Shown: positions 23,568 through 37,384, counted from the first letter of the stretch. The stretch is 64,000 bases of DNA from Clonostachys chloroleuca (GCA_037952775.1 JBANAY010000003.1:34968001-35032000); one strand, 5' to 3'. Notes: generated by a model from the sequence alone, not told the origin. Numbers and translations: made by a program.

Positions 23568-24766
23568 ATGAAGGCTCTACGGTTCCACGGTCAGAAAGAT
23601 ATCCGTCTCGACTCTATCCCAACCCCCGAACTCACACCGGGATCCGTCAAAATCCTCCCCAAGTTCTGTGGCATCTGCGGCACCGACTTGCACGAATATC
23701 TCGAGGGGGCGAATTTAATTCCCAAGCCCCAGCATCCCCACCCCATCACGCAAGAGACGTACCCTCTCACGATCGGACATGAGTTCTCTGGAGTCGTGGA
23801 AGAGGTCGCCAGCGATGTGACCAACTTCCAGAAGGGCGATCGAGTCTGCGTTCAGCCCATCATCTACGATGGCGACTGTCGATCGTGCGCGCGGGGGCTT
23901 CACAACTGCTGTGACAAGAACGGCTTCATCGGACTGAGCGGATGGGGCGGAGGCCTGGCCGAGATCAGTGTAGTCCCGCAGTCCTGTGTCAAGAAGCTCC
24001 CTGATAATGTCTCTCTGGAAGTTGGCGCGCTTGTCGAACCGTTGGCCGTGGGATGGCACGCGGTGGATATCTCGCCATATCAGAATTCTGATGCAGCACT
24101 CGTCCTTGGAGGGGGCCCTATTGGTCTCGCCGTCGTCCAGGTCCTTGCGGGCCGTGGGTGCCAGAACATTATTGTAAGCGAGGTCAGCAGCAAAAGACGG
24201 GAGTTCGCGAAACACTTCGGGGCGCATCATGCCATCGACCCTGTGGCGGAAGACATTGTACAGCGGGTGCTGGAGCTTACTGGTGGACTTGGGGCCGACG
24301 TGGGTTTCGATGCAGCAGGGGCTCAAGTCGCGCTGGATACCGCGTTCCTGGCTCTCAAGGCCAGAGGGACACTGGTTAACATTGCTGTCTGGGATAAACA
24401 GGCGAAGCTCCTGATGAATGAGCTTGTTTTCCGGGAGAGACGTTATATGGGAGTGTAAGTGCTAAAAGACCCTGTTCTTCTCTTCTCATTATGATTTCTC
24501 TGCTGATGCAAAATAGTGCAACTTATAGCCTAGGGGATTTTGAAGCCGTCATCGAGGCTATTTCAGCAGGTAAGCCCTTGGGCTCAACGATGCTTGTATT
24601 TTCAATAAATGCTAACTATGTGTAATCAGGAAAGATAGTTCCAGCAGGAATGATCACAAAAACAATTGCCCTGGATGAAGTTGAAGCTGAAGGATTCCGC
24701 ACTCTCATAGAGGACAAAGAAAACCATGTCAAGATCCTCGTTGATGTTGGGAAAGGGCTCTCTTAG
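23568..24766 (+). CDS. Zinc-dependent medium-chain dehydrogenase, (R,R)-butanediol/polyol dehydrogenase-like
   Basis: NAD(P)+-dependent alcohol dehydrogenase of 358 residues. Exons are 23568-24454, 24517-24569 and 24630-24766. The catalytic zinc site is FCGICGTDLHEY (Cys) plus GHEFSGVVEE (His, Glu). The structural zinc Cys cluster is CRSCARGLHNCC. The Rossmann motif LGGGPIGLAVVQ is followed by VSEVSSKRREFA, whose Glu suggests a preference for NAD over NADP. The order resembles fungal butanediol/sorbitol-type enzymes. It ends the run that starts with the acyl-CoA dehydrogenase and is co-directional with the dipeptidase, P450 and SDR genes. Confidence 0.93.
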
Positions 24767-25187
24767 CTCTCTCAGACCTAACGACCTCTCAACCCAAGAG
24801 ACCATTTCATCACTATTGGCAGAAAAATTGATTCATGTTCAAGACCCGCGTAAACGATGCAATGATCAGATTTGCGATAGAAAACTCGTAGCCCACACAG
24901 GGCTTCTATTCTCATATATCATCTATGGAGGTCAAAAGCTATTCTAAAACTTATCGGTTTATCCAAGCCTTGGCCTTTCATAAAGTAGACCGTAGAAATC
25001 ATCCATCCTCATCATCACTTCCTCGTATAGAATCAAGCATTGTAAGGCGCAGACCCTCAAATAGGATCATGTATCTTTCGATATCCGAGAGGTTTCTCAC
25101 TTGCCGAAGCCAGATCGATAATGGATTCTTGTTCTACCCCGGAAAAGGGGACAGAATTTCCTCTCGGTGAGCGCCGCGCATATTCAC
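24767..25187. other. Convergent intergenic region
   Basis: Lies between the 3' ends of the dehydrogenase and subtilisin genes. Nothing else seen. Confidence 0.6.
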
Positions 25188-26604
<1,417 letters not shown>

Positions 26605-27534
26605 GGTGAATTGAAAAGATCAGTTGGAGAAAACCGTAGTATCAAGCTTGGAAGAGTGTTTGAGACCAGAGATGATGAGGCTGTCAGGAACAAAACTCGA
26701 GTGCAGAACGGGGGAATCTGTTGATATTTGTACTTTTGGATTCAATAAGACCTTGTTTACAGTCCTGACCTAAACTGACTACTCTGTTACTGTTCCCATG
26801 ATGCCAAAGCAAACAATTTGACCCCTCGTCGACGTAATTGCACAAAATGGTCGGCTCGGCGCGAAAGCTACCAATGGCGTCAATTATCAACAGGTCCCTT
26901 TGCGCGGATTCAGAATATGGAAGGAGCCAAGCCATGAGTGAGCCTCGCTGGCTCACATATTGCTGTTGCTCGTGGATAGCGCAAGACGAGCATCGAATGA
27001 ACCATCAACGGCTCGCCGATCCTACCCAAAACTGCCCAGAAGAAGGTTTTCACAGTTGCCACCCTAGTCATGACAGGGGAGAGGCTGCTCTGCCGTTAAA
27101 GAAGCTTGCTCTCGAGCTATAGGCGGGTGATCGCTGACAAACTGGAGTCGACTCCGGCATTGGACGATTCGTGGAGAGGCGGCTATGATTAGAATGACAT
27201 CCTTCCGCGCTGATTGGCCCGGGCAATGACGGCAATTGAGTTTCAGTTGAGCTCATCGGCTCCAGCTATGCCACCTTCCGGATCCATGCAGGTCAGCGTA
27301 GCAATGTCATGCCTACGCTGGCAGAGGTTCCATCTGATGGATGTCGTCAGACAGTCCCTCATCTTCCACCATCTCTTCCCGCTTGCCTATTCCGGAAGCT
27401 CGATCCCATCAAGGTTGAAATATGCAAAAGAGAGGCCCTGGAGCCAACATAGCCAAGACATAAGATTCACGTAGCCCTAGAGTCGATACGAACATCGCGA
27501 ACCCTGTACCATGATGAAATAAGGTCGCCGAGGA
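26605..27534. other. Intergenic region
   Basis: Promoter of the protease gene and upstream region of a broken unknown gene. No supported ORF. Confidence 0.55.
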
Positions 27535-28571
27535 GTGCCAAGGCAATTGTCAGGGCCGGATAGTCAGCCGATTCAATCAGAGCCAACAGACCCTCGTACT
27601 GTCCCAGACGCAAATCAGACAAACGGTCCGGAAGTTGACCCGCGTTGGGCGTCAATGTGGCAAAGGGACAACTACGAGAACCGGCAGGTGAGGAAATCAA
27701 GACTAGTCGACTCTATCTACGACATCACGATCCATCTGTCCGCAGAAACGAGAGGAGACTCGGACCACATTTTCGTTGAAAGTGCGAGGGAGCAAGCAAG
27801 ACGAGTTGGCCCGTATTCCTACAACCCTGGAATTGCATCATCACCGTCAACGGCGCAGCAGCCAGCTGTGAGCCAAGAAATGAGGAGAAGAATGGGCAAA
27901 GACGCAGATACGATGCCCGAGCACCTTACGTTCTAGACAGAACTTGCCAGCATTCCAACCCACCGGCAGCGTCTTCACGTCTCGTCTTGATCTTGATAGA
28001 CCCAACGAGGTTGTCGCTGCTCTCCCTACGGGAACCTGCTCGTTTGGAGTCTACAAACAGGAACAAATCCAGATCCCAAGAACTTCAAGTTCCGAAATGA
28101 AGCTTTCAGTTTCATGGTGGACCTGTACAACGCTCTAAGCGTGCTACTGTGGGCAGGTTGGGGTATGGAGATCGATCGCCTTGACGCGTACATGCTGAAC
28201 ACCCGTATAGCGCATCCCCATGATGGATTCTTTCTAGCAATATTGGGTTCCCGGCAAGACAGGAGTAGCTGTCGTAAAAGCTACGTCGGAAACGGGAAGT
28301 TTATGCCACCGTCATTGATGTTGATACTGGCGGATGCGTAGTCTTGAATTTCTCTGAATTGGGACTCACAAATGGATATATCCCTTGTATTGAGTGTCGT
28401 TTAACGGAAAGCGACGGCGAATACGTATACGATCGGGAGTGGTCGCATCAGCGGTGCATGAGTAAATGGGACAGGTCAAGAGGGGCCCATGGCCGTTGGA
28501 AGCCCTCGCGGACTGAGACATTGTTGGTAGTGAGCGTTCATTGTTCGTCGCTCTTTCGAAAGCGGGGCTAG
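27535..28571 (+). pseudogene. Probable broken gene of unknown function
   Basis: A chain of protein-like ORFs in changing frames. The first exon, 27535-27867, begins MPRQLSG. A GT..AG intron 27868-27940 joins it in phase to NLPAFQPTGSVFTSRLD at 27941. Around 28055-28057 (an AAA run) the frame shifts by one missing base, then continues as PDPKNFKFRNEAFSFMVDLYN. A further frame change near 28235-28270 leads to a last segment with DVDTGGCVVLNFSELGLTNGY, which includes two CxxC-like Cys and ends about 28571. I do not recognise the family. The codon-like look across about 1 kb and the consistent strand argue for a real, damaged or misassembled gene and against chance ORFs. No signal peptide is obvious. 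Confidence 0.45.
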
Positions 28572-28945
28572 ATCAATATCGTGGAGGTCGTTTCAGGGGC
28601 GAAAGAGTAGCTGGAGCTGGATTGTCGAACCATGATGAGGAGAGAACGACGTGGCATTCTGAATGACCACGCTCAAAGAACTGAGGGTGCGTTATCAGCT
28701 TATCAGTCTCTGTTATCGATATCGCTAAATTTGTGGGCCAAACTGTTCTCTCACATAAGCTCAACCTACCGACTTAACCTAGACCAAGCTTTAGAATGCC
28801 CATTGTTGCTGCCTAGAGAACTCCTGAATTTCATTAATCTCTCCTTCCGAGTTTCCAAAGCTAAAAGAAGTAGGGATTAAATGAAAGAATCTACTTCTAA
28901 AAGAAATCGACGCGTGGATCGTCTCTATAGGTTTTTTTGGCCAAA
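28572..28945. other. Intergenic region
   Basis: AT-rich upstream region of the hydrolase gene. Nothing else seen. Confidence 0.55.
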
Positions 28946-29710
28946 ATGGAAACCAACCGCTGTGAACTTACTCAGGTTTTGGAACCGAGTGATGGTTCAA
29001 ACATTTCTAAATCTCCTCTTATCATCTGCTTCCATGGATCAGGCGATTCGTGTGCGTCTTGGTGGGAGTTAGCACAATTACTAGCGATATCATACCGTGT
29101 CCTCCTATATAACCGCGGTCCCTCCAATCCTGATTCAAAAGCTTCTACGAAGTCGCTGCTTCAGTACCTCGTCGAAATGCAGCTCGACCCTCCGTACATT
29201 TTAATTGGACATTCATATGGAGGAAACTTTGCACGAGAATTCTTACAGCAGCGAACAAGCGATGTGGTGGGAATGGTTCTCGCCGAAACAGGTCAAGAGA
29301 CGGCTTTGGATCCGGCAATGGAGGCGCGCCAATACAAGCGGACGATCCTGGGCACGAAGCCACTCAGTGTCATTCGGGCCAATTCGATGATTGGGAAAAT
29401 GAAGCAATTGGAAGAAAAAATAGGCGACGCTCAGGGCGATGAGAAGCTGGAGAATGAGATCCGAAATGGCCCTGAATTTGCCATGGTGGACGCCTGGGAC
29501 AAGGAGGACGAGAGACTCAAAAAACGGCAACTAGACTTGTCGAAGAATAGTCGCTATCTTCACATCTCTGATTGCGGCCATCATGTGATCCGGGATCGAC
29601 CAGATGCCGTTGCTGAGGAGGTCCGCTGGGTCATGGAGAATTGGAACAATGTCCCGGACAAGCAATCCCATGGGATGATGAAGAATCTATGGGGGAAGTT
29701 ATTGAGGTGA
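28946..29710 (+). CDS. Alpha/beta-hydrolase
   Basis: Intronless gene for a 254-residue alpha/beta-hydrolase fold enzyme. The ATG at 28946 is used; an upstream in-frame TTG is not a start. The oxyanion loop is HGSGDSCASWW, the nucleophile elbow is GHSYGG, and the catalytic His lies in CGHHVIRDRPD near the C-terminus. The cap is short. No signal peptide or anchor is visible, so it is probably intracellular. Substrate is unknown; fungal proteins of this type are usually annotated as esterase- or epoxide hydrolase-like. Its neighbours do not point to a pathway. Confidence 0.85.
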   Translation: METNRCELTQVLEPSDGSNISKSPLIICFHGSGDSCASWWELAQLLAISYRVLLYNRGPSNPDSKASTKSLLQYLVEMQLDPPYILIGHSYGGNFAREFLQQRTSDVVGMVLAETGQETALDPAMEARQYKRTILGTKPLSVIRANSMIGKMKQLEEKIGDAQGDEKLENEIRNGPEFAMVDAWDKEDERLKKRQLDLSKNSRYLHISDCGHHVIRDRPDAVAEEVRWVMENWNNVPDKQSHGMMKNLWGKLLR

Positions 29711-31150
29711 AGAGACTTCCTGCATTCGAATTCTCTCCAAGGGCGCGACGGCATGCGACGGATCGTTTATTTTCGACGTGAGTGTTGGACTTTGACAAAC
29801 AGCCCCACGGAACCGACTACCGTAGTCGTCAACGCTGAAGGTTGGAGTATGTGATATGATGGAGTTGACAGGCGGAAATGGCTTTGGGATTTGGCACGTC
29901 GAGCTTCCCTGGTAAAAAATGAGTTGCTCAGGCAATGGTGGTGATGCTGGTCTTTCAATATCGCGTAAATGACGCGACAATTGATATCCACCATGGAGCT
30001 TTGAGGACATCCAATGATCATTTCATCGGGAGAGACTGGCGAACCGCGGATGCCGTTGGGAGCGATTTTGACCGTTGCCCAAACTGAACTGGTCTGGGAA
30101 ACCGGACGCTGCTTGTACCGAGGTCATGCCATCAATGGATATTTCTAGGATCCGGGACTTGATTTTGTAAGCTATTGAAAATGTAACCTTGTCGATGCTA
30201 CTCGGCTAAAGAGGTACCAAGGTCCCAGAGGCTCCCTTAACACCTAATGGTGGAATAGGTACATGAAGCTTCATCTGGAACGGAGCTCTCGTTCCGGAGC
30301 GGGATAGAAAAAAAAGCTACCATTTCGATACTCTTGGTTACAAGCATTGATTTTATGTTTGTACGGATCAGCGCTCTCCAGTGCGTTCCTTTGGTTTCAA
30401 ACTGCAGATCGATCGCTTCCCGAGGAATTGGAACCGACTCTTGGTTAAGAAAGGATCTACTGATCCTCGTTTCATATCACGATTGAAGTCTTGGTATCAA
30501 CTCAACCTTCAAAACAAAACAACTCCCTTCTCTCGCTCAACGAGTTAGCCCCGCTACGTTCTCAGCGGCCCCGTGATGCCATGTATAGTCACATCCCACC
30601 ATTCACCAAAAGGAGGGTGTTCCCTCTTTCTCCGAGATGAGTCGAGACTTGCCCCCCCAGTGATGGACGCCACTTCCCGTGTACCGGAGTTATTCTCCGC
30701 TCGTGCCGTTGAAGTGGAGAGATTCATCTCTAATGCCTACCTGGCCTAGTCTACCCTCAAGTATGCCGTCGATATGCTGCGTGACATATTGTACCTGAGC
30801 TTACGTTGCAGCCCCGGCCATCAATTTGGATGCGAAGAGAGCTGAGCGGGATTGACGGTTTAGTCGCTCCGGCGGCTAATCTTCCAAGCGATTGAATATT
30901 GAAGCTGGTCCATACCGAGTTGACTTCCTTTCCAAACAATGCCGGCCCTAGGTTTGAAATCATATGTCAAAGTAGTGTGATCTAGCTTCTGCTACGATCC
31001 GTCTTTCCGGAGTCACGGCCCCAAACGTCTGATGTCTGATTCCATACCTGCACATAAATACGAATGCTCCCCTCCTCCCCTTGATGATGTCTTGACTGCT
31101 CAGTAGACACCAGAACTGTGTTCAGCTAGCTTGATCATCCTACAGTCACA
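29711..31150. other. Gene-free stretch before the cellobiohydrolase gene
   Basis: Contains short minus-strand ORFs (29699-30010, 29767-30021) without motifs. The right part is the promoter of the GH6 gene. No gene supported. Confidence 0.55.
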
Positions 31151-32749
31151 ATGTTCGCGAAATCGGTTATCTTGTCCGCCTCTCTGGCTCTCGGAGTCCT
31201 CGGTGCGCCTCTTGAAGAGCGCGCTTGCTCTGCTGCCTGGTGCGCCCCTACAAATCAAGACCATTGAACTTGCTGTTGGAAACTGACCGGACTTTAGGGC
31301 ACAATGTGGAGGTAACGGCTATACCGGAGAAGCCTGTTGCGTGTCAGGAAATGTTTGTACCTATGTGAATGACTGGTATTCACAATGCATCCCTGGTACA
31401 GCAACGTCGAGCTCCAGCACGCTCGCAACAAGCACCACAGCCACCAGGACAACTAGTGCAACCAGTGCAACTAGCACTTCCCAGATAACCAGCACATCGA
31501 CGACATCCGTACCTGTCGGCACAGGCACTGCCACGTGGTCTGGAAACCCATTTTCTGGGGTCAATCTGTATGCCAACTCGTACTATGCCTCCGAGGTTTC
31601 GACCTTGGCTATTCCTAGTCTGAGTGGCGCGATGGCTACCGCTGCAGCCAAGGTTGCCAACGTGCCCTCGTTCATGTGGCTGTAAGTTATGGTCAACATC
31701 ATAATGCCATGATATATACCACAATTTTCTCACAATGGTTCTTATAGGGACACCTTCTCCAAGACCCCTCTAATGAGGTCGACTCTTGCGGACATCCGCA
31801 CCAAGAACAGGGCTGGAGGCAACTATGCTGGCCAATTCGTCGTCTACGATCTTCCAGACCGTGACTGCGCTGCGGCTGCTTCCAACGGAGAGTACTCGAT
31901 TATTGATGGTGGTGTTGCCAAGTACAAGACCTACATTGACACCATTCGAGACATCATTGTTGAGTACTCCGATATCCGGATCCTCCTTGTCATCGGTATG
32001 TTGATAGTAATCTTGTCCGCTGGTATGACTGAATCGTCAGCTGACCTATGCACTACATAGAACCCGACTCCCTTGCCAACCTCGTGACAAACCTGAATGT
32101 TGCCAAGTGTTCCAACGCGCAGAGTGCGTACATGGAGTGCACCAATTACGCCGTCAAGCAGCTCAACCTACCAAACGTAGCCATGTATCTCGACGCCGGC
32201 CATGCAGGCTGGCTAGGCTGGCCCGCGAACCAAGCCCCCGCCGCCCAACTGTACGCCAAAGTGTACAAGGACGCAGGCTCCCCCAAGGCCCTGCGCGGTC
32301 TTGCCACCAATGTGGCCAACTACAATGCCTGGAGCCTCAGCTCAGCCCCCTCATACACCTCCCCCAACCCAATCTACGACGAGCAAAAGTACATTAACGC
32401 ATTGGAGCCCCAGCTGGCCAGCAACGGGTGGACCGGCTGCAAGTTCATCACCGACCAGGGCCGCTCTGGCAAGCAGCCCACCGGCCAGACTGAATGGGGT
32501 CACTGGTGCAATGCCAAGGGCACTGGCTTCGGCACCCGCCCCAGCGCCAACACGGGTGATGCCCTTCTGGACGCCTTCGTATGGGTGAAGCCAGGCGGCG
32601 AGTGTGATGGCACGAGTGATACCAGCGCTGCTCGGTACGACTACCACTGCGGGCTGGCCGACGCTCTTCAGCCGGCACCTGAGGCTGGCACGTGGTTCCA
32701 GGCGTACTTTGAGCAGCTGCTCACCAATGCCAACCCTTCCTTCTTGTAA
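31151..32749 (+). CDS. cbhC: GH6 cellobiohydrolase II with N-terminal CBM1
   Basis: Secreted exo-cellulase releasing cellobiose from non-reducing ends; 469 residues. Exons are 31151-31239, 31298-31681, 31748-31995 and 32061-32749. Domains in order are a signal peptide (1-18), a CBM1 cellulose-binding module ([15 protein letters not shown] .. WYSQC), a Ser/Thr-rich linker, and the GH6 catalytic domain. Both active-site aspartate regions are present: [10 protein letters not shown] (proposed acid) and IEPDSLANL. The blocks [14 protein letters not shown] and [12 protein letters not shown] also match the family. The gene is complete and ends PSFL. With the GH5 enzyme at the left edge it gives two cellulases, not adjacent, in this window. 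Confidence 0.96.
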
Positions 32750-33179
32750 ACTGGTTGACATGGGGCTGCAGCTACTACGATAGGACCACCTTCACGTCTT
32801 TGACTAGGTTAAAGATATTTACAGCCAGGGGACTCGGAAACTAGAGAATGGAACATCCTTGTTTTCTTAATTGATCGTCTTGAAGCTCATTATCCCTGAT
32901 TTCCATCATAACATCCAAGTGAAAGTCAAGTGACACGTATACCTAGTAAAAAACAGCGCTAAAGCCGCCCATGAAGCTTATATGTACTCGTTTCCTCCTC
33001 TCAAAATCCAATGTTCTATAAACCATTCTTCGTAACGTCATTGCTTTATCCAAAAGCATCTCAGAAATTACCGTTGCCTCAGGTATCGTAGGGTATTAGT
33101 TAGAACCGTACCTGTTTCTCATAAAACGACCGATCAGATCTGGTTTCATCACAGATCTATTTTCCTTCAATTCACCCTT
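32750..33179. other. Convergent intergenic region
   Basis: 3' flanks of the cellobiohydrolase and P450 genes, AT-rich. Nothing else seen. Confidence 0.6.
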
Positions 33180-35084
33180 CTAGGTTTGCTTGAGCCGCAC
33201 GTAGCAGTCTCTCGGCATATTGACGAACTTCTCCTTGATTTCCATGCCGCCAAGGGGCCCGGTGCTTCCGAACTCGAAGTTCCAGATGAGCAGCGTCACG
33301 GCTGTCTTGAGCTGCATCTCGCCCAGGCGTCGGCCGAAGCAGCCTCGCGGGCCGGTGGAAAAGGCTAGGATGGGACCGGCGCGGCTATCGAACACCTCGA
33401 TGCCCTTTTCCACATTGGCTTTGAGCCATCTCTCTGGACGGAACAGGTAAACGTCCGCATTGTCCCAGGCCGGGGGACTGTTCGTCTGCGAGGTTGGGGA
33501 GGTTTTCGTCCCCAGGTCGGGAGTGGCAGGGACATCGAGGGAAGGCTCCGTGAGGCCGGGGCCTGTCAAGGATAGCAAGATGCTGGTATCTTTGGGGATG
33601 TGGTATCCAAGAACCTGCGCATCCTGAGTCGTCGTGCGTGAAATGAGAGTAACGATGGATGCGCAGCGCAGCGTCTCCTGGACGACAGCCTCGAGGTACG
33701 GGATGTGCGTGGAGATGATCTCCTCCATGGCCGGCCATCGCCCTTCCATCATGGCTACCGAGTGGCCATTGCGCAGCTCGGCTCGAAGCCGAGTCTGCAC
33801 ATGTGGATGTTCAGCCATGTATTTGACCCACCATGATAGAACAGTGGCCGAGGTATCGTGGCCTCCCAGCAAGAAACCAAAGGTCTATGACGCAGATAGC
33901 GGTTAGCGGTGCATGATGAGATCTACGTAGCGGTTAATGCAAAAAGCTCACCTCGTCTCGGATGACTGGGGAGTGGAAATCGGGGGCCCTCTCCTCCTTC
34001 TTGGCCTTGCCCATCTCCCTCCAGAGCATCCAGTCCAATGCGCATTGCATCCCCTTCTCCCCACCGGCGAACAGCCGTTTCAGGCTGTTCTTCGTCTGCG
34101 TGTCGATCAAGGCCTGCCGGTTCCGCATCGCCCGGGCGTGCTTCGGCCGCAGGAGCGCGAGCCTCTGGGCGATCCACGGGAAGCCGCTCTTCTGCGAGAT
34201 GGAGAGCATCTCGGGGATGTCCAGCAGCGCCTCGATCTCCGGGTTTGGCTCTGGCCGCGAGAACTCCACGGGGGCTGCGTCGCTGATGATGGGGGACACC
34301 TGCGGTCCGGGAGGCACGGGCAGCGATCGGACGTGGTCGATCTCCCGTGTCAGCGAGCGCTTCGACGCGTCCAGGCCAAAGGCCACGCTGCAGATGGAAT
34401 CAAGCGTGGTCATGTACAGGTCATGGCTGGCGCAAAAGGGCTGCCCCATTGCCTTTGTACTCTTCTCATGCCAGAGGTGGACAAGGGCCGCAAAAGCATC
34501 GTATATTCGAGGAGAGGAAACCTGAACAGGGAAGACATTTGTTAGTCAAAGCGCACTTCCCTCTCATTCTCGCCACCACAAACAGAGAGGTAGCGTACCT
34601 CATTGAGAAACCGCGGCGTCATCAGGTCCCTGACCAGCTCCTTGTGAGCCTTGAAGCCCTCCTCCTTGGTCTCCATGGTGAAGTGGAACTCGGGGGCTAT
34701 GAGGCCAACAATCTCCCTGATGCGCTGGCCACGGTCGAACTCACGCGACCGACGGGCCAGGATATCCACGACAGCGCTGTAGTCTGTGACGATGACGGTC
34801 GGACGCCTGAAGGGCAAGACGAAGACCTGAGACAGAGGGGCACGGTGGGCCCGGGGCTGGGACCAAACCCATTGTCGCATGTGCTTGGAGCGGCGCACAT
34901 CTGGTATGTCTCCCATCAGGCGCTTGGAGGCGTGGAGGTTGTATGGAATTCCTGGGATGGGCTTGGGCAGGGCGAAGAGATAGACCTGGTGCAGCAGCCC
35001 GGCGGAGACGAGGCAGACAACGGCGAGCAGGACCACGGGAGAGGGCAGGAGGGAGCCCCAGGCCCAGGAGGCGTCCATGGTCAT
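33180..35084 (-). CDS. Cytochrome P450 monooxygenase
   Basis: Microsomal P450 of about 586 residues from exons 35084-34599, 34521-33952 and 33884-33180. The start is uncertain: the MTM start at 35084 places the hydrophobic anchor (VVLLAVVCLVSAGLL) at the N-terminus, but the frame stays open to 35183 with a Ser/Pro-rich extension. Motifs are a proline hinge (PKPIPGIPYN), I-helix LGGHDTSAT with the acid-Thr pair, ExxR in ETLR, PERW, and the heme motif FSTGPRGCFGRR with Cys about 534. It is longer than most P450s; extra sequence lies between the K-helix and the PERW region (a Thr/Pro/Ser-rich insert with PATPDLGTKTSP). Coding sequence is visibly GC-richer than the flanks. An SDR and an O-methyltransferase follow, suggesting a tailoring role. 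Confidence 0.91.
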
Positions 35085-37384
35085 CGGCGGCGAGAGTGAC
35101 GATGGTGATGGTGTTGGTGATGGCGACGGCATCGACTGTGGCGAATGCGGCCAGGAGAAGATGAAATAGAATAAACCAAACAATCAGTCTCCCGCTGATG
35201 AGGGAAGAAGAAGGGGGAAAGAGACGAGTCAGAAATGTGTTATTTAAAGAAAAGAGGGAGACGAGATAAAAAATCCAAGACCACGCCGACTGACCGACCG
35301 ACCGGCCACACTGGCGGACAACGGCTCCATCACAGGGCAGAGAATGGGCCCATTATCGATCCATCCGGGCGTCAAAGAGGGCTTGATGGACGGGAGGGCG
35401 TCTGTTAATTCCGCGCAGCAATATTGGTCGGACCAACAGCTTGGAATCACAGTTGCAGCGAGCGGGATGATGGATTCACGTACGTCCTCACGGGAGAGAG
35501 AGTGAGACCAAGGCCGCACGCACCGTCCCCACCGCAGCCCGCATGAAGGAAGCAGGCAATTAGCCATTGTGGGACACGATAGACACAGACAGACCTGATC
35601 CTCGTCCTGGGCCGGCGCTGTGGCCTGCCTCGCCCGCTTACGGCCGATGGACAGTAGCAGAGGCCTTCTCACCAGCCCTGCCACGTTTCCCACCACACAG
35701 TAGGCATTCTTCTTTGGGCTCCGTCTTTGCTTTTTCCGTCCCTTTCCCTCTTCTGCCACCCACCCACATAACCGGGTCGCGCAGCTTAACTCTTTGGGCT
35801 GGACGTGCGTCCCGGCTGCTGTCATGGCGGCGGCCAACAGCCCCCAATTAGCATCATCTGATACATACATGCGCGGACGTGTAACCTAAAATGAAGAGGG
35901 CATGAGAAAAAAACCAGTGCCGTGGGGAAAGGGCCAGCTGCCGGGCCGTCGGCTGAGAAAGGGGGCACAGACCAGCGCGTGATTGCTCTGCCTGTTGGTC
36001 GTGATATGTTTCTTGCCGTAAATGCACATCAGCCGGAAGGGTTGGCTGACGATTAAAGTTGGCTGCAATGGATGATTCGATGCAGGATTGACGCAATCCC
36101 ACAGCAATTGAGGTGTCGCAGCAGATCAGATGCAACGCCGACGGTCCGCCTCATAGTATCAGGCAAACAGCAAGCTCTGCCCCGGCTTTACATCGCTGCT
36201 CACCGTCGTTGGCCACACCGACGCCGAAGTAGACTTCCTGGTGAAGCAATCGTGGGCGAATTAACGCAAGTTCCAGTCAATTGAGCTGGTACACTCATCC
36301 ATTCGCCCTGGACAGTCGGCCATGAGACGAAGACCGGGGCCCTCCTCGGCGGCCTCCATCATTATCTTCGTCCTGCTCGTATGCTGCCTGCTCCAAATGG
36401 ATTTCTGTGCATGATCGGGTTGCGTGGACGAACGTGCCACCTGAGAGGTCCCGCCGCACGACCAACATACATAATGCATACATAAGCCAGCCACCTGAAC
36501 AAGGACGCACGAGCGGCCCATAGACGGGGCAATCGGGAATAAGATAGACACTCGTCCCTCAATTGGAAAAGACATGGCCCAATGCCCGGCCCTTTCTGAC
36601 TCAAGCCAAGCCAAGGCAGAGACAAGGCAACAAACTCTTCATGTATGATGGCCCTGGTCCAGCTGTGCGCTCACAGATTTGTAGGAGAACCCCGCTTGGG
36701 GGCATAAACACACTGCCCCTAATGCACCAGACTCGATTGAATCAACCTGCACCGGGGTCACGTCCCAAAAGGGGAGAGACGCGCTCAGGAGAGGCATCAG
36801 TCCGCAGCGCACGCTCCCTGTTTCTGCTTCGCGCGAGGAGCGAGGAAAAAGAAAACCTCGACTGAAGTTTCTTTTTCCTGCACAATCCCATTCTTCTCTC
36901 CTACCCTCGCTGCAGGAGGCGGAGGGGGCGTTTCCCATCCCAGTTCATACGCCCCGCCACCGCCGATGCGATGCAACACACCCCGCAGGACAGCAGACTG
37001 ACTCTTTTCCAGACCCTTCTCGAGCGGTGGGGAGCTGGACAGCTAGTAGGAAGACAGTCCCTCGTTAGCTGGCGTCTGTTCCAATGGAAGGGGCCGGGTC
37101 GTGCTTAAATATGGATCTACAAGAAAAGGCCCCGAACTCGGGGATCGTGGAAACCTCCGGGGAAGAGGCTAAAGAGAGGGGTCGGGAGGGGGCCGAGAAG
37201 GTGATGAATCAAGCAAAGCAGCTGGCTGGGAAGAGGTCAATTCAATCTCTCGTCTCGTCCATCCCTTTGTCTGGTGACTTGGCTGCCTGGTGCTACGATT
37301 CTTGCTTCTGCTGCTGCATCTGTGATTCGTCAATTGGCGAGACGACATACATCCGTGACATCAAACTACCAACAAGCTACAGCC
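35085..37384. promoter_or_regulatory. Divergent 2.3 kb region, P450 / SDR
   Basis: GC-rich non-coding region between oppositely transcribed P450 and SDR genes. ORFs here (35244-35870 minus, 37084-37455 plus) lack motifs; the second overlaps the SDR start in another frame and is probably part of the 5' leader. Unusually long for a simple divergent promoter. Confidence 0.4.

Noticed and set aside
6100..24766. A gliotoxin-like (ETP) biosynthetic cluster
   Set aside because: GliI- and GliJ-like genes are present, but no NRPS, GST, GGCT, N-methyltransferase or GliT homologue occurs, and unrelated secreted proteases interrupt the region.
29699..30010. Minus-strand ORF of 103 codons after the hydrolase
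   Set aside because: Overlaps the hydrolase 3' end and has no motif, signal peptide or splice continuation.
33937..35099. Plus-strand ORFs of 187-250 codons opposite the P450
   Set aside because: They mirror P450 exons in GC-rich sequence and show no domain.
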